NCBI GenBank assembly: GCA_020881915.1
Contig: JAJFPB010000004.1
Coordinates: forward strand, 1,426,001 to 1,490,000
Direction: 5' to 3'
Length of the DNA stretch: 64,000 bases
Origin: Paramyrothecium sp. XJ0827
Lineage: Eukaryota > Ascomycota > Sordariomycetes > Hypocreales > Stachybotryaceae
Position numbers and translations under genes: made by a program. The notes beneath the pieces were generated by a model. That model was not told where the DNA came from and did no database searches. It saw only the letters and a program-made list of their open reading frames with translations. Positions 48,519 to 60,150 of this stretch are shown one piece after another; positions within the stretch are counted from its first letter, which is position 1; each line of letters starts with the position of its first letter.

Positions 48519-49399
48519 GATGGATTATAGACTGCTGATAAAAGCGCGATGCGAATGCGTATGAATAGCAGCGCAGTCACTGTCGCCAGTGATCAAGAAG
48601 CTGCGAACGCCCTGTTGGGTTCTGGGCAAAGAGAGTTCAAGAATCTCGGTTTGGCTGGTGACGACTTCGTTGTGGCTCTGCTCCGACGGTGTGGCGCAGA
48701 TGGCTGACAACCGAGAGGAATCCCGGTACCTCCGGGCCTGCAGGATTTCAGCGTATTGCTCACTGTTTGTGGAGACGCGCGGAGGTACCCAGTGGCACAG
48801 TTGCGGTAAATGGGGTTTCCCCTGCTCTGCACTGACGACACTGGGGACTCTTGCGTCACTTGCAGGCTTCGGCAAGCAAGCTGGGACTGGACCACCTGCA
48901 GCTTCACATTCTCCATGTGAGCTTACATAATTAAACACCTCGCCCAAGAGGTACCTTGCAAGACGAGGGCAAGGCCAGATGGTACGACATTCGTGGAGAC
49001 TGGGGGGGGCCAGGACCAACATTTTGTGCCCGAGGCAGCAATTTATGGTTCGATTACTTGCCTCATACGACAGAGCCCTTCGTCCAAGTCACATACCTTG
49101 AGAAAGTAGGAAAAATTATGCATCTTCTTCTCTCTCTTTTTATTTCCCATAGTCTCTTCGCGATGCTCGACTTCGCCCACACCAACTATGGCCTATGGCG
49201 TACGGGTGGCCCGCCATGATTCATTGAGACAGCACTCGGGGTTTTCAGCCAATGACAGGGCCGGGGGAACATTATCACCGAGCTCCCGAGCCGACCGGTA
49301 AATGACAAATTCTCGGTGCAAAGCTATCTCCATCTTTGGCCACAAGCTCACGAATTTCTTCTCTTTCCTCCTGCCACGCCAACCCAACATCAACACAAC
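48519..49399. other. divergent promoter region
   Basis: This is the shared 5' region of the BAR-SH3 gene (minus) and NFS1 (plus). The minus frame at 48525-49022 has no family features. A CT-rich leader precedes the NFS1 ATG. No gene is supported. Confidence 0.65.
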
Positions 49400-51185
49400 A
49401 TGGCAAGTCGTGCGTCAAACGTGCTGAGGTCGGCAGGCCGCTTTGGCTGCAAGACCTCGGTCACTGCAACTCCTTTGCGAAGGCTCTCATGTGCCGCTCT
49501 TGGCGCTCCTGCAGCTGCGAAGCGAAGCTATGTGACTGAGTCGAAGAGGGATAATGCTCGCGTCGAGACGGCCATCAAGCTGGATAAGAAGGACTTCGCG
49601 GACATTCCACCCCCGCAAATGGCAGGCTCCTCGGATATCAAAGTCAGTCCTATGGCCGGTATGTCTCTCACAATTCAATTTTTTGCACGCCTGCATTCGA
49701 TGCACACAGGCTGACATTTCTTATCAAGAGGTCCTGAAGCAAGCAGCCGTTATGGAGGAGGGACAAAGGCCCATCTATCTTGATATGCAAGCAACAACTC
49801 CAGTCGATCCCCGTGTTCTCGATGCCATGATTCCGTTCTATGTCGGCGTCTACGGAAACCCTCATTCGCGAACCCACGCGTACGGATGGGAAAGTGAAAA
49901 GGCGGTCGAGGATGCCCGCGAGCATGTAGCGAGACTCATCGGTGCCGATCCCAAGGAAATCATCTTTACTAGTGGTGCGACTGAGAGCAACAACATGAGC
50001 ATCAAGGGTGTGGCTCGTTTCTTCGGCAGAAGTGGCAAGAAGAAGCACATCATCACAACTCAAACAGAACACAAATGTGTCCTGGATAGCTGCCGACATC
50101 TTCAGGATGATGGGTTCGAGGTCACTTACCTTCCTGTCCAGAACAACGGCCTGATCAAGATGGAGGATCTTGAGGCCGCCATTCGACCTGAGACTGCCCT
50201 GGTCAGCATTATGGCTGTGAACAACGAAATTGGTGTTATTCAGCCCATCGCCGAAATCGGCAAGCTTTGTCGCAAGCACAAAATCTTCTTCCACACCGAC
50301 GCTGCTCAAGCCGTGGGCAAGATGCCACTGGACGTCAACGAAATGAACATTGACCTCATGTCTATATCGTCACATAAAATCTATGGACCCAAGGGCATTG
50401 GTGCATGCTATGTTCGACGACGACCCCGTGTCAGACTGGAGCCCCTCATTACCGGTGGTGGACAAGAGCGTGGCCTACGCAGTGGCACGCTGGCACCACC
50501 TCTGGTTGTCGGATTTGGCGAGGCGTGTCGTATCGCCCACGAAGAAATGGAGGTACGTTTTATCATTCTCATCTCTCTCTTGTTATTTGATTCTGCACTC
50601 TGCATTTTCATGATGACTTGCTCTACATGCATGGCTTTCTGAATGGCCCGTGACAAGGCCGTTCGTGTTGATCGTAGCGTATCCCTGATTAAATGCGTCA
50701 TTTCTCTGCCTGTCTGCTTGTTCGATGTTTTCGATGCAACCTGTTACTGACGATATTCTTAGTACGACCACAAGCGCATCTCGACATTGTCAAACCGCCT
50801 GCTCAGTGGGCTCTTGGCTATGGAGCACACCACTCAGAATGGCGATCCGAACTCCTTCTACCCGGGCTGTGTTAACGTTTCTTTTGCCTACGTCGAGGGT
50901 GAATCTCTGCTCATGGCGCTGAAAGACATTGCTCTGTCCTCAGGTAGCGCTTGTACCTCGGCCTCTTTGGAACCAAGCTACGTTCTACGAGCCCTAGGCA
51001 ATAGTGATGAGAGTGCACACAGCAGTATTCGCTTCGGCATCGGTCGCTTCACTACTGAGATGGAGATTGACTACGTGCTCAAGGCAGTGCAGGAGCGCGT
51101 CACGTTCTTGCGAGAGCTCAGCCCTCTCTGGGAGCTGGTGCAAGAGGGTATTGATCTTGACACCATCCAGTGGTCACAGCACTAA
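49400..51185 (+). CDS. NFS1: mitochondrial cysteine desulfurase
   Basis: PLP-dependent desulfurase of 501 aa giving persulfide sulfur from cysteine for Fe-S cluster assembly (with Isu, Isd11 and Acp1) and tRNA thiolation. Exons are 49400-49658, 49729-50552 and 50763-51185. The first 40 or so residues are Arg/Ser/Ala-rich with no acidic residue, a typical mitochondrial presequence. Motifs: [34 protein letters not shown]-like [20 protein letters not shown] (PLP lysine) and [10 protein letters not shown] (catalytic cysteine loop). The C-terminus ends in [13 protein letters not shown], as in eukaryotic Nfs1. The first intron is read to the AAG acceptor at 49728. The upstream CAG at 49709 would bring in an immediate stop, and a CTGAC branch sequence lies between the two. 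Confidence 0.97.
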
Positions 51186-52390
51186 GCTCAGTGTTGGGCA
51201 AATGGGTGGCCATCCTCTTTTTCGAGGGGATGAGAAGGACTATGAAAGAGGCCGAGCGCATACGGCACGTGTAACAGCATTGTAATTATTCTACGATACC
51301 TCGAATTATAAGGATATGGGAACGGTTATCATTGATTTTGGGTGTACGATGCAGGGTGTTGTTTGGACGGGGACCTATCACAGCGTTGGGGTTGGGATGA
51401 GTGTTAAGTGAAGCAAATCACGATCGAGCGCATTAAGCCACACATTCGTTCTGGAGTTGAGATATCAAATACATGCAACGGCGTTAGTCTGCTTCGTGTT
51501 CGAGAATCTACGCATTGGTGGGAGTATTAGTCAGTCCGTAAACGGGTCAGCCTGTTTTTGTCCTCAGCAAGGTATTTCGCTAGCTGCATCTAGGGACTAA
51601 TCTGTGGCGGCCTATTTTGTGGCATCATCTTTCAGTTCAGGCTTTGGTATCCCTAGAATAACGTGAGTCGTAGGAAAGATTAACTTCGTGTGAGCAGTGG
51701 GCGACATCGGCGATGTTTGCAGCACGCCATCGCCTTCGCCATCACGCACCACAAGTTGTTTTCGAGACATTGACGGCCCATTCACATGCCTACAGGTAAG
51801 GTGCCGCACAAGCGAGGTACAGTACAAGCAACAACGCGACAGGCTCTGGCACAATGGAAACCACTAGACTGTTCTTAGTAGCGTCTCTCATGGGCAGGGA
51901 AATAGCATCGTGCAAGTCCCATGCTGGGCCCTGTTGGCATCTGCAAGACATGCGGCGCCTCAAAAACGTGGTTGCCAAATCAGCTCCAGCTCCAGGTGGG
52001 GGACCCACTGACGTCATAACGCCAAACGAGCGTGCGCCACCAGATCGCGACAGCTTCCAGTCACGCTCAGTCGTGGGGAAGGCCCAGGCCAACAAAGCAC
52101 AAATGACATCACTGGGCCTGATGCTTGTGATGCAGTGCGAAACACCATCGTGATTGCCTTTTAGCGCGTTTGGTGCTCCTTCTCGCATGACTGCCGTAAC
52201 ACTGCCTGCCTCGCAAATAAAGTATAAGAAAGTCCCAGCTCCCAACCTCACCCTCTTCTACTCTTTTTCTCTTCTCCATCATCATCACATCTGCACCTCA
52301 AGCAAATCCACACAAACTACTTTACTACATTCTCCTTCTCTCACACAATACTACCACACTTTTTCAAGCAACCACTTCACCACCAACACC
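51186..52390. other. intergenic region
   Basis: This holds the NFS1 3' UTR and the promoter of the CsbD-like gene. No gene is supported. A TATA-like element is listed separately. Confidence 0.6.
52217..52228 (+). promoter_or_regulatory. TATA-like element of the CsbD-like gene
   Basis: An AT-rich AATAAAGTATAAG-type stretch lies about 165 nt before the ATG at 52391. A CT- and CA-rich leader follows, of the kind seen at highly expressed fungal genes. Confidence 0.35.
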
Positions 52391-52997
52391 ATGTCTGACA
52401 ACAACACCTCCACTCTCAAGTCGTACGTCGACAGTGCCACTGGCACCATCCAGAACGCCATCGGCAACCTGACTGGCAACTCGGGTGACCAAGCCAAGGG
52501 AGAGCTCCGCAAGGACAAGGCCGAGGCCGAGTACGATGCCTCCCACGCTACTGCCAAGCTTCCCGGTGCCACCATTTCCGGCTCTGGCGCAGCTACTCGC
52601 GATGACCCCAACCGCACTGAGGGTTCCTGGAACCAGACCGTTGGTTCTGCCAAGGAGACTGTTGGCAACCTCGTCGGCAACGAGGTAAGTTCAAGGCATT
52701 ACATGCATCCTTTTGATGTTTCATCCGGAAGCTTACATGTCCCCGCAGTCACTTAAGGCGTCCGGCCGTCAGCAGAATCTCGAGGGCCAGCAGCAGGAAG
52801 CCAAGGGCCAGCTGAGCGACTACGGCTCCGGCATCTCCAACCGAGCTCAAGGTGCTGTTGGAAGCGCCATTTCCGGCCTGACTGGCGACAAGGAGGGCCA
52901 GGCTCACTATGAGAAGCTGCGCGCCGAGGGCAAGACTCAGCAGCGAGGTGCCGAGCACGACATCACGAAGCAGGCGGAGGCTGAGCGCCGCGAGTAA
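52391..52997 (+). CDS. CsbD-like / Hmp1-type small protein
   Basis: Small hydrophilic protein of 180 aa. Exons are 52391-52684 and 52749-52997 with a phase-0 intron. It contains repeated amphipathic helical units resembling CsbD-like stress proteins: TIQNAIGNLTGNSGDQAKGE, SWNQTVGSAKETVGNLVGNE, and QNLEGQQQEAKGQLSDYG. Fungal relatives are annotated as mismatched base pair and cruciform DNA recognition protein (Hmp1, from Ustilago). The biochemical basis of that name is old, and a role as an abundant stress or desiccation protein is equally likely. No signal peptide or membrane segment is seen. Codon bias toward C-ending codons suggests strong expression. Confidence 0.85.
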
Positions 52998-53420
52998 TGG
53001 TCTGACTTTCACGATGCTCTGAGAAGGACGACGGAATGGAAGTTTGGCAGAGATGAAGACGGATTTGGTCGGAAGACACGACACTGATACCCCTAGGGAG
53101 GACAGGTTCGGGATGGCTTTGCTTGTTAGCAATCATCTCCTCGTTAGTACCTAAGCATTGCAATTGATAATTTTTACCTCATGCCGTTTCATCCTTTGAT
53201 CGCGTAATCATCGTGAATAACGAATTCAGATGCTTCCAAGATGCTTCAGCCGTTTGTTACAGCTTCAGCCAGCTACCAGCTATCTGTTTCTCCTGCTGCT
53301 TCCCAGCGCTTCGTCTTCTAGTCTCCAAATGTACGAAGAATTGTACCGTGAGGCGGAAAACAGGTGGTGCTTGACGAACACCTCCTTAGGTCGATGTCCG
53401 TCATCAACGAGCCCGTAGGC
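52998..53420. other. convergent intergenic region
   Basis: A short spacer between the 3' ends of the CsbD-like gene and the MFS transporter. Nothing was seen in it. Confidence 0.65.
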
Positions 53421-54879
53421 TCATAAGCCTTGGCGTATCCTCGCCGACCATATTGGCAGGCCAATTCCGACTGCAAGAAGCATGGCCAATGCGAAGGGGA
53501 GACCCAGCCACGAAACTAGACCAACATCAAACAACCACCCCATTCCCACCTGGCATGCTAGCATGCTCAGCACCTCCCCACCTGCAAGCAACCCGAACAC
53601 CATTCCAATGTTCGCTTCTCTTGTTAGTGTGACGATCATCGCGCGGCACAACGTTGGAATTCCAGAGCCCAGTGCTGAAACGCAGAGGCCGGCCACAACA
53701 AGCGTTTCATTCTCCACCATCAATAGGCCGAGTGAGCCGAGTACGAAAAGAGATGCGCTGGCTCGCATCAGTGCTTGGTCGCAACTTGGAGGCGTCAAAG
53801 ACGTCAATCTTGACATCAGCCACGAGATGCTTGGTATAAGGATGATGAGAGTAAGGATGGTGAGAAGACTGCGCAGCGAAAGCAACAATCCGGAATGCGG
53901 GAGGGACCAGCCAAATTGAATGGGCATAAATCGAAGAATGGTTTCGGACTGCATCGACGCAACGGGAATGGCAAGGATAGCACCTGGAAGCAGAAGACAA
54001 ACGGGCTTCTTGAGAAGCAATTTAGTAGATGCCCAAGGTCGGATGGAACATGAGGCCACGGGTCCCTGCTTGAACAAGCTCAGGCGTAGTGTTTCTGGTG
54101 TGAAGAGCACAAGAGCCAAGCCACCAAGAAACACAAGGCCAGGCGACAGGCCTATTGGGACCCAAACTGACTTCTCCGTCAGCGGTTGGGCTAGGAGCAG
54201 CCCAAACATTTGGCCGAGTAACACAGCACCCGCCACCCATTGGAAATAGTTGGTGCTACAGGCCTTAACGTTAGCAAAGGTTGTGCGGCAACGTGATGCG
54301 AGGAGACACTTACCGCCGGGAAGCCACAGCCATGTCGGAGATGATGGTGAATACTACGGCTTCCGCTACCGGCCGACCACCCCCCACGAGGAGTGGAACG
54401 CCTACTCCCCAAATTGCCTCTAGTGGTACTCGACCATTCTGCGAGAGGACGTAGATGCAGAAGCCTTGCGAGAGCAGTATGCTAAGTATGCTCATGCCGA
54501 GCACTGGGGTACGCCCAATCCTGTCGGAGAACAGCCCATAAGGCACGGCAACGAGAGTCCCTATGGTTTTCCTGTCAGCTACTGGCAACATATGCCTGCC
54601 TGCCTGCATACTTTACGCACCCGCAATCGTGACGGAAATCAGGGATCCGATGCTGATAAAATTGAGTCTCCGTTGGACATTCTCATCAAGGCACAGCTCC
54701 TTCTGTATAGACTCTCCTGCCTTTGCCCTTGCCTCGAAATACTGCTTGCAGATTATATCCTGCATCACCATGGTTGTGGGAACGTCACCGAGGGAGATGC
54801 CTAGCTGGATGACGAAGAGGGCGGCGCAGAGAAGGGCCAGAGTGAATCTCAGGGGCACGACGGGGCGGAAGAAAGGCAT
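53421..54879 (-). CDS. MFS transporter
   Basis: Major facilitator superfamily membrane transporter of 446 aa. Exons are 54879-54621, 54560-54314 and 54255-53421. The N-terminus (PLRFTLALLCAALFVIQLGI) is the first transmembrane helix. The DRIGRTPVL motif in the second exon is the MFS signature loop between helices 2 and 3. Ten or more further hydrophobic segments are visible, including the GQMFGLLLAQPL and LCVSALGSGIPTLCRAMI regions. A long loop of about 45 residues between helices 1 and 2 carries two cysteines (DIICKQYF, KELCLDE), as in several fungal MFS clades. The substrate cannot be predicted. It lies over 30 kb from the PKS-NRPS with NFS1 and other housekeeping genes between, so a cluster role is unlikely. 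The start is the first in-frame ATG. Confidence 0.88.
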
Positions 54880-57574
54880 CGCGTTCGTAATTTGACACAG
54901 CAGTCACGGTTGTTCGTATCGATAATTACCTTTCAAGGTGTACAGAGGAGTAGAAGGTGCAGTCTTCTTCATGTTTGCTGTCCCCACGGACGAGAGGAGT
55001 GACAGCCGGCTGTCATTGCACTTGGCAGCCATTCATAGCCTTGTAGACTCATTGATCAGAACCACAGACAATAAGACATCGAATACTCACAATAGTACTC
55101 TCGCTTTCAATAACAAGGCCGGCTGGTAGGCTTTCGCCCAAGTGACTTCCTCCCATCAAGTCGTCGAAGAATCACTAGATATCACTCGACATACCTACAT
55201 CGCAAATCACAAGGTACCCAACCGTTGTCCGGTCCGTAATCTTCTGTCACGTCTCAGGCAGATCCAAGCGCATAGCTTTTGCAAGCATCCTAGAGACTAA
55301 TGTTGTGCTCATTTCTTCCGTTGGCTGTTCTTTTCCACTGCCATGGATGAGGGCACTAAACTTACACGGCTTGCTGCAGGCCAACAGACAAGCCCTAGTA
55401 AACATTGGCAGCGTTTTGCACGTTGCAGGGACGGCGGATCACATGCTTGTATAGCCCTCGGAATCGTGCGAGGCTGGAAACCGATCAGAGGCAGCTTGAA
55501 GGCTTGAGGCGGCCGACGCTTGATCAGGCATTCGGTGGACTCAATTGCACTCGCCGTTGACGCGGCATTGACGCCCTAGGCATTCCTCACACGAAGCACC
55601 TGCAGGCTGTTCGCTCTGTGTGATTTGTGGCAAACTTAGCCAGAGCCGAAAACAACATTTGTGGCACGAGCAAGTCTCGCTGCTGTGATGTAACCTTCGT
55701 TGCCGTCCTGAGATGCGAATGGTCGGGACCACTTTCTGGACTGTGCATCGCTGTGCATCTCACGCCTGAACCCGCATATAGTCAGTCGATATAAAGGCGC
55801 GTGCAAATCTCGGCTCGACAATTCCAAATTGACAAAAGCGATTGAAGATCCGTGAGCCCTCCACATGATAGCTTGGGATCAAGACGTATCTTGCTAGTTT
55901 CATGGACGATGCTCTGGTTGGAAGGCTAGGCAATCGGAGAGAGGCCACGGTCTGTTAGTGCCCCCCCCAAGTTTTCCAACACTCCAGCCTATCAGCAGGT
56001 CGTGTTAGTGCACTTTACTCGAGGACCATATCATTACATTTTGCCTATCATTTTTCCCCACTGCGCATCCGCTGCCGTACGGAAAGGAATTACTGCTGCA
56101 GGCTGGTTGATCGTCCCGTTCGGCAGATTAAAGATGTCTCCCTGTGCTGGCTGACTGTTTGACTGCTATTTCCGTCCAGAATCGGCGACCGGGCGTCCAT
56201 GGGTGTGTGGACGAATAAGCCGCTGTCAGTGTGGCAGGATCTGCACCTGAGATCTACGTCTGCATCGGGCGGGGCGCATGACATGTGCCGCGATGGAGGC
56301 GAGAAACGGTCGGCAAACAAGGCAGTCCGATGGGACTGGTGCTACGAGATTCGGTCAATTTTGCGTCTCTTGCGCTGCAGGAGGTTGTGCGCGACAATGA
56401 TGAAATGTTGGGACGAGACAGTGGATGTCTGGGCAGTCGACTCCAGCGCCAGCAGAAGCCTCCGATCACTCAACGCAATCCTGACTAAAAACCGTTGACG
56501 AGCTGGTGCAGCCATGTAGAGCTCGTACCAGCCACGGGACACTGCGTTCAATGTGGGCAGAATAATATCACCCACAGACGGTGTTGTGGGGGGTTTTGAT
56601 AAGCCAACTTGGCTTCTGTGCCAGAACAGGCCCCTCCCCAGGATCAGACAACCTGACGCTGTTCTGTCACTACGAGCTGGGCATATCCGCGACGCTGTCT
56701 CCCCGGAGGGATTGTCCGGCTGTAGAGTAAGGTAGAGGTCGGACATGATTTCACTCCTGGATCTTGCCTGCATTTGCGTTGGCTCTGCCACGCTGGCGCT
56801 GCACTGGCCCGTCTCTTGTGCGTCCTAAGACCATCCGCCTGCAATTCCACGTCGAGAGAATGTTCTGTCTACCGCCGCCGACCTTGGGTGCCATCCTCGG
56901 TGCGCCGGTACCTGGTCAAACCGTACAGTGGAAGTTTCCATGAGCCTAGTCCCCCTTTGATGTGCCGACCAGTTCGTTCGCCTAGCAGGGTCCGTGCGAT
57001 ATGCTCCTTAAACCCGCCCCGTCTCATTTTACGGGCCACGATACAAAACGAGCTCAAGGGCCGGCGAAATTGCCACGAGGGAACCTGGAGAGTGGACCAT
57101 CCAAATATGACTATCTTCCAGTAGAGTGCCCGTTTGGCCCGTTTGGGCTTGGGCCTGGGCATTTGCTTGTTCCTTAGCACAATCGTTAATATATAGGTAG
57201 AGCAGTGTGATGTGCAACTTCCACACGGTGCGATGTTGGAGAAAATACAATCTACAGAATGCGAGATGAGTTGTCTTTCAAAGGTGGGTAGCGTGCCTTC
57301 CAAGCAAGCTAACCATAGAGTAACGATAAAGTTTTGATGATAGATCATGCAGCAGGTCTACAGAACAGAAGAAAAAAAAGAAAAAAAAGCAAGAAAAACA
57401 CCATTCTCCCTGTTGTTGAGGCGTCGCCTCAGACATCTCATTCAACGTGGCCAGCAGCAGAACGTCGGAGCAGCTTTTGCCCGACATGGACACTCTCTTG
57501 CCTGTGTTGTTGTGAAAAGTAAAGACAAACCCCGATAGGGCATACATTGATCTTCAATTCCAGAAAACGAAGGA

Positions 57575-57690
57575 AATATGTGGATATGCTCATAGAATAT
57601 AATATTGTCAATAGCTATTATTAAGAGACTATAAGGATGTTCTTACTTTTTTCTTATGTCAATAAATAACCTTTAAAGTAAGGAAAAGAT
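57575..57690. other. AT-rich island
   Basis: About 115 bp here are markedly AT-rich (ATAATATT, TATTATTAAG, AATAAATAACC) within otherwise balanced DNA. No gene or known element was recognised. Confidence 0.5.
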
Positions 57691-58905
57691 TCGGGTTTCA
57701 TGACATCCCAATCACAGTGTACTGCCGTGACGATACCAGGGCAAGGTAGATTGTAAGCGCAGTTTCCCTCATCTGGAAACTTACGGGCCACAGAGATGCC
57801 GGGCCTCGGGTTGCTAGGGCCAGGGAACCGGCACTTTGTCTAAGCCAGATGCAGAAACATCCCGTTTCTATCGCCCGGCTGATCCCTTGCAAACTCGTGT
57901 AGAGACAGCCGACGGCGACGATTACAGACGGCGGCGGGTTGCCAGCGGATACGACATGAGAGGGCTGCTCTCTGTCGTCATGTTCCCTCCCCGGTCCAAG
58001 AGGCTTACTCTCTGCATCTGCTGACGGTTGCATTGCAGGCTTCCGCATTGTTGAGCCATCTTCCGCCCTGGCCCGCCGGTGGCTACATGCGGACGACCGG
58101 CTGAGGGTAGTTTTGCTTGGTCTTAGGAGCTGCGCCCCGGAGAAGGGACTCTGGTCACGTAAGGTAAGGTCACCAGGACTTGGTTTCTGAGGCTGCGAGT
58201 TCCTACTAAGCCCACCACGCAACGGGAGACGGCCTTTGCGATCTTTGGTGGAATCGACCATACAATCTCCCGCGTGTGAAAAGGGCTCAGCTCCCAGGCG
58301 CAGAGCCATGCGCTTTCTTCGCACCGGTACGGCTTCTGGAAGTCCACAGCAAGGGGGAATGGAAGGATTCAGTCTACTGCACCATATTGTGTTGCAAATG
58401 ATACCCTCTTTTCCAGGGGTCTCGGGCTCCACAGCATCGCGCAGAGGCAGCTCATTGGGGACCAGGTTCCGGAGCGCCTGCTGGTGGCCTCGCGCGTTTC
58501 CCCATAATAAAGTCTGGTACAGCACAGCAAGGTGGATAAGGCAGCTGGTAGTGTAGGTACGAAAGTACCCAGCCGGCATCGTGCTGGAGTATTACCTTGT
58601 GCCGGACAAAGGACTTGCGACCTCCTCATTACCTAGTAAGGTATCACGTCTTTTTGCAGCCCCTTACATGCCTGCGGTACTACGTGCGCACATAGCACAC
58701 CTCACCTCACGTACATGTCAGCTTTTCGGTCGGCTCTTTGTTGCACTCTCTTTCCACGTTTTTCCTCAGCTGAATCAGGTCCACAAATTGACCGGCCCTT
58801 CCCGTCACTCAGCGCTGCCTAGCCAGGTCGACAAACGCGCACACAGTCTTGTCCTTGTCCGCGCTTGGGACCAACCTCAGTAATCGTTGGATTTCCTGTC
58901 CCTCC

Positions 58906-58926
58906 CATCATCATCATCATCATCAT
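58906..58926. repeat. CAT trinucleotide microsatellite
   Basis: Seven consecutive CAT units, followed by CGTCCTCCTC. It lies in non-coding DNA upstream of the last gene. Confidence 0.85.
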
Positions 58927-60150
58927 CGTCCTCCTCTTCCTCCGACGCCTTGTCATCCTTCTTCTGACATCGTCGCTGTACTGTGCTGATCGCCGCATCT
59001 ACCGTCCCCTTTCAACCCACATAGTTCCCACAGAGCCAAGCATCCCATTCCAGAACAGCATCCATTCCCTGACTCGAAAAGCTAGGACCACTGCCCGGAA
59101 CGGTCAAGGGTGGAGGCATCGCCGCCCACACTAACCAACCTACGAGATCCTCTAGTCGTCGTCTGAGCTCTTAGCTCCTCTCGCACGTCGCCTCGTGCCC
59201 AGAGCTGGCCTGTGGTGTGCCGGGGTGAACCAGGGAAAAAAGCCAACCATTGCCTGCAGCGAACCTCCACACCAATACCCCTAATATCCTTCGACCGGGC
59301 CCGCTCCATCGTCGTCGTCGTTCCCTCCGATCCCCGACACACCCATGCAGCTGCCGTTGCCGTAGCTGTCGTCAAGGGTCATTGGGGACTGGACAAGATA
59401 CTGCCAGCCCACCCGCACCGCACCGCGACCGCACCACCCTTGGCCGCCGCTTCAGGGGTCAAATCTGCACAACTTGTGTCGTCAGGCCTCTCAATCCAGC
59501 CCTTCGCAGTGTCCGTCATCTCTGCGCCCGTTTCTGGACGTTTGCTTTCTTTTTTCCCCTGGCCGCCGCCTGATCACTCTCGTTCGCTTGTGCATTTCAG
59601 CAGGACAATCTTGCCTGGTAAGTGGTGTTGATCTCGTTTGGTTTCGTTTTGGTGTGCCTCCCTGCCTCAATCCTCCGCCTGGGAAGCCGTTGTCACGTTC
59701 CCGACTGCTATTTGAGTCGCATGGTGTCGCCTTTCTGGACGGGCACTCGGCCCTGGGCCGGATGCTTTGCCCAGCTTGTCGCAGGCTCATTCTCCCAGCG
59801 ACAGCAGGATTGTAACAATGGCTTGTCAAACGTGCACTGTTGCTCCCACTTCTCGTACTCCGTACACTCAGAGTCCATGCCTCGCGCCATCCGAGCAGAT
59901 GCTGGGCCAGGGAATCAAACTTTGTACTATGGCGCCTCCAGCTAACCACCGCCAACAGTCTGCCACCCGCTCTCCTCACTTTAGATACTCGACTCTGAAC
60001 GTAGCGATACTCGAATGTCAGCTCACACACTTTGATTCGGCACAAACCCAGGAAGTAGGCCGCGGTAATCACCATCAACCCTCGGCAACCCATCTTGAGG
60101 GTCCCCCGCGAACTCAATCTAGTTATTCAGCCTTGCCTTTGAAGCCGACA

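Larger units (their letters stand above)
54880..60150. other. long intergenic region and leader of the last gene
   Basis: No supported gene lies in this 5.3 kb. The minus-strand frame at 57698-58579 (293 codons) shows no domain or family motif and is probably chance. There is a purine-rich tract near 57361-57395, an AT-rich island at about 57575-57690 and a CAT microsatellite at 58906-58926. From about 59600 the sequence looks like the 5' leader of the gene starting at 60151. A GTAAGTGG donor lies near 59618, and TTATTCAG at 60123-60130 is a plausible leader-intron acceptor. Confidence 0.55.

Noticed and set aside
53421..54879. MFS transporter considered as exporter of the PKS-NRPS product
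   Set aside because: It is over 30 kb away, with glutamine synthetase, RRP7, NFS1 and other housekeeping genes between.
56342..56791. A 149-codon minus-strand frame with some protein-like stretches
   Set aside because: No family match from memory and no supporting splice structure.
57361..57395. Purine-rich A tract as a retrotransposon tail
   Set aside because: No reverse transcriptase, target-site duplication or element body is visible next to it.
57698..58579. A 293-codon minus-strand frame
   Set aside because: No motif, no hydrophobic or domain pattern, rich in Arg/Pro/Ser as expected of non-coding GC-balanced DNA, and no convincing flanking exons.
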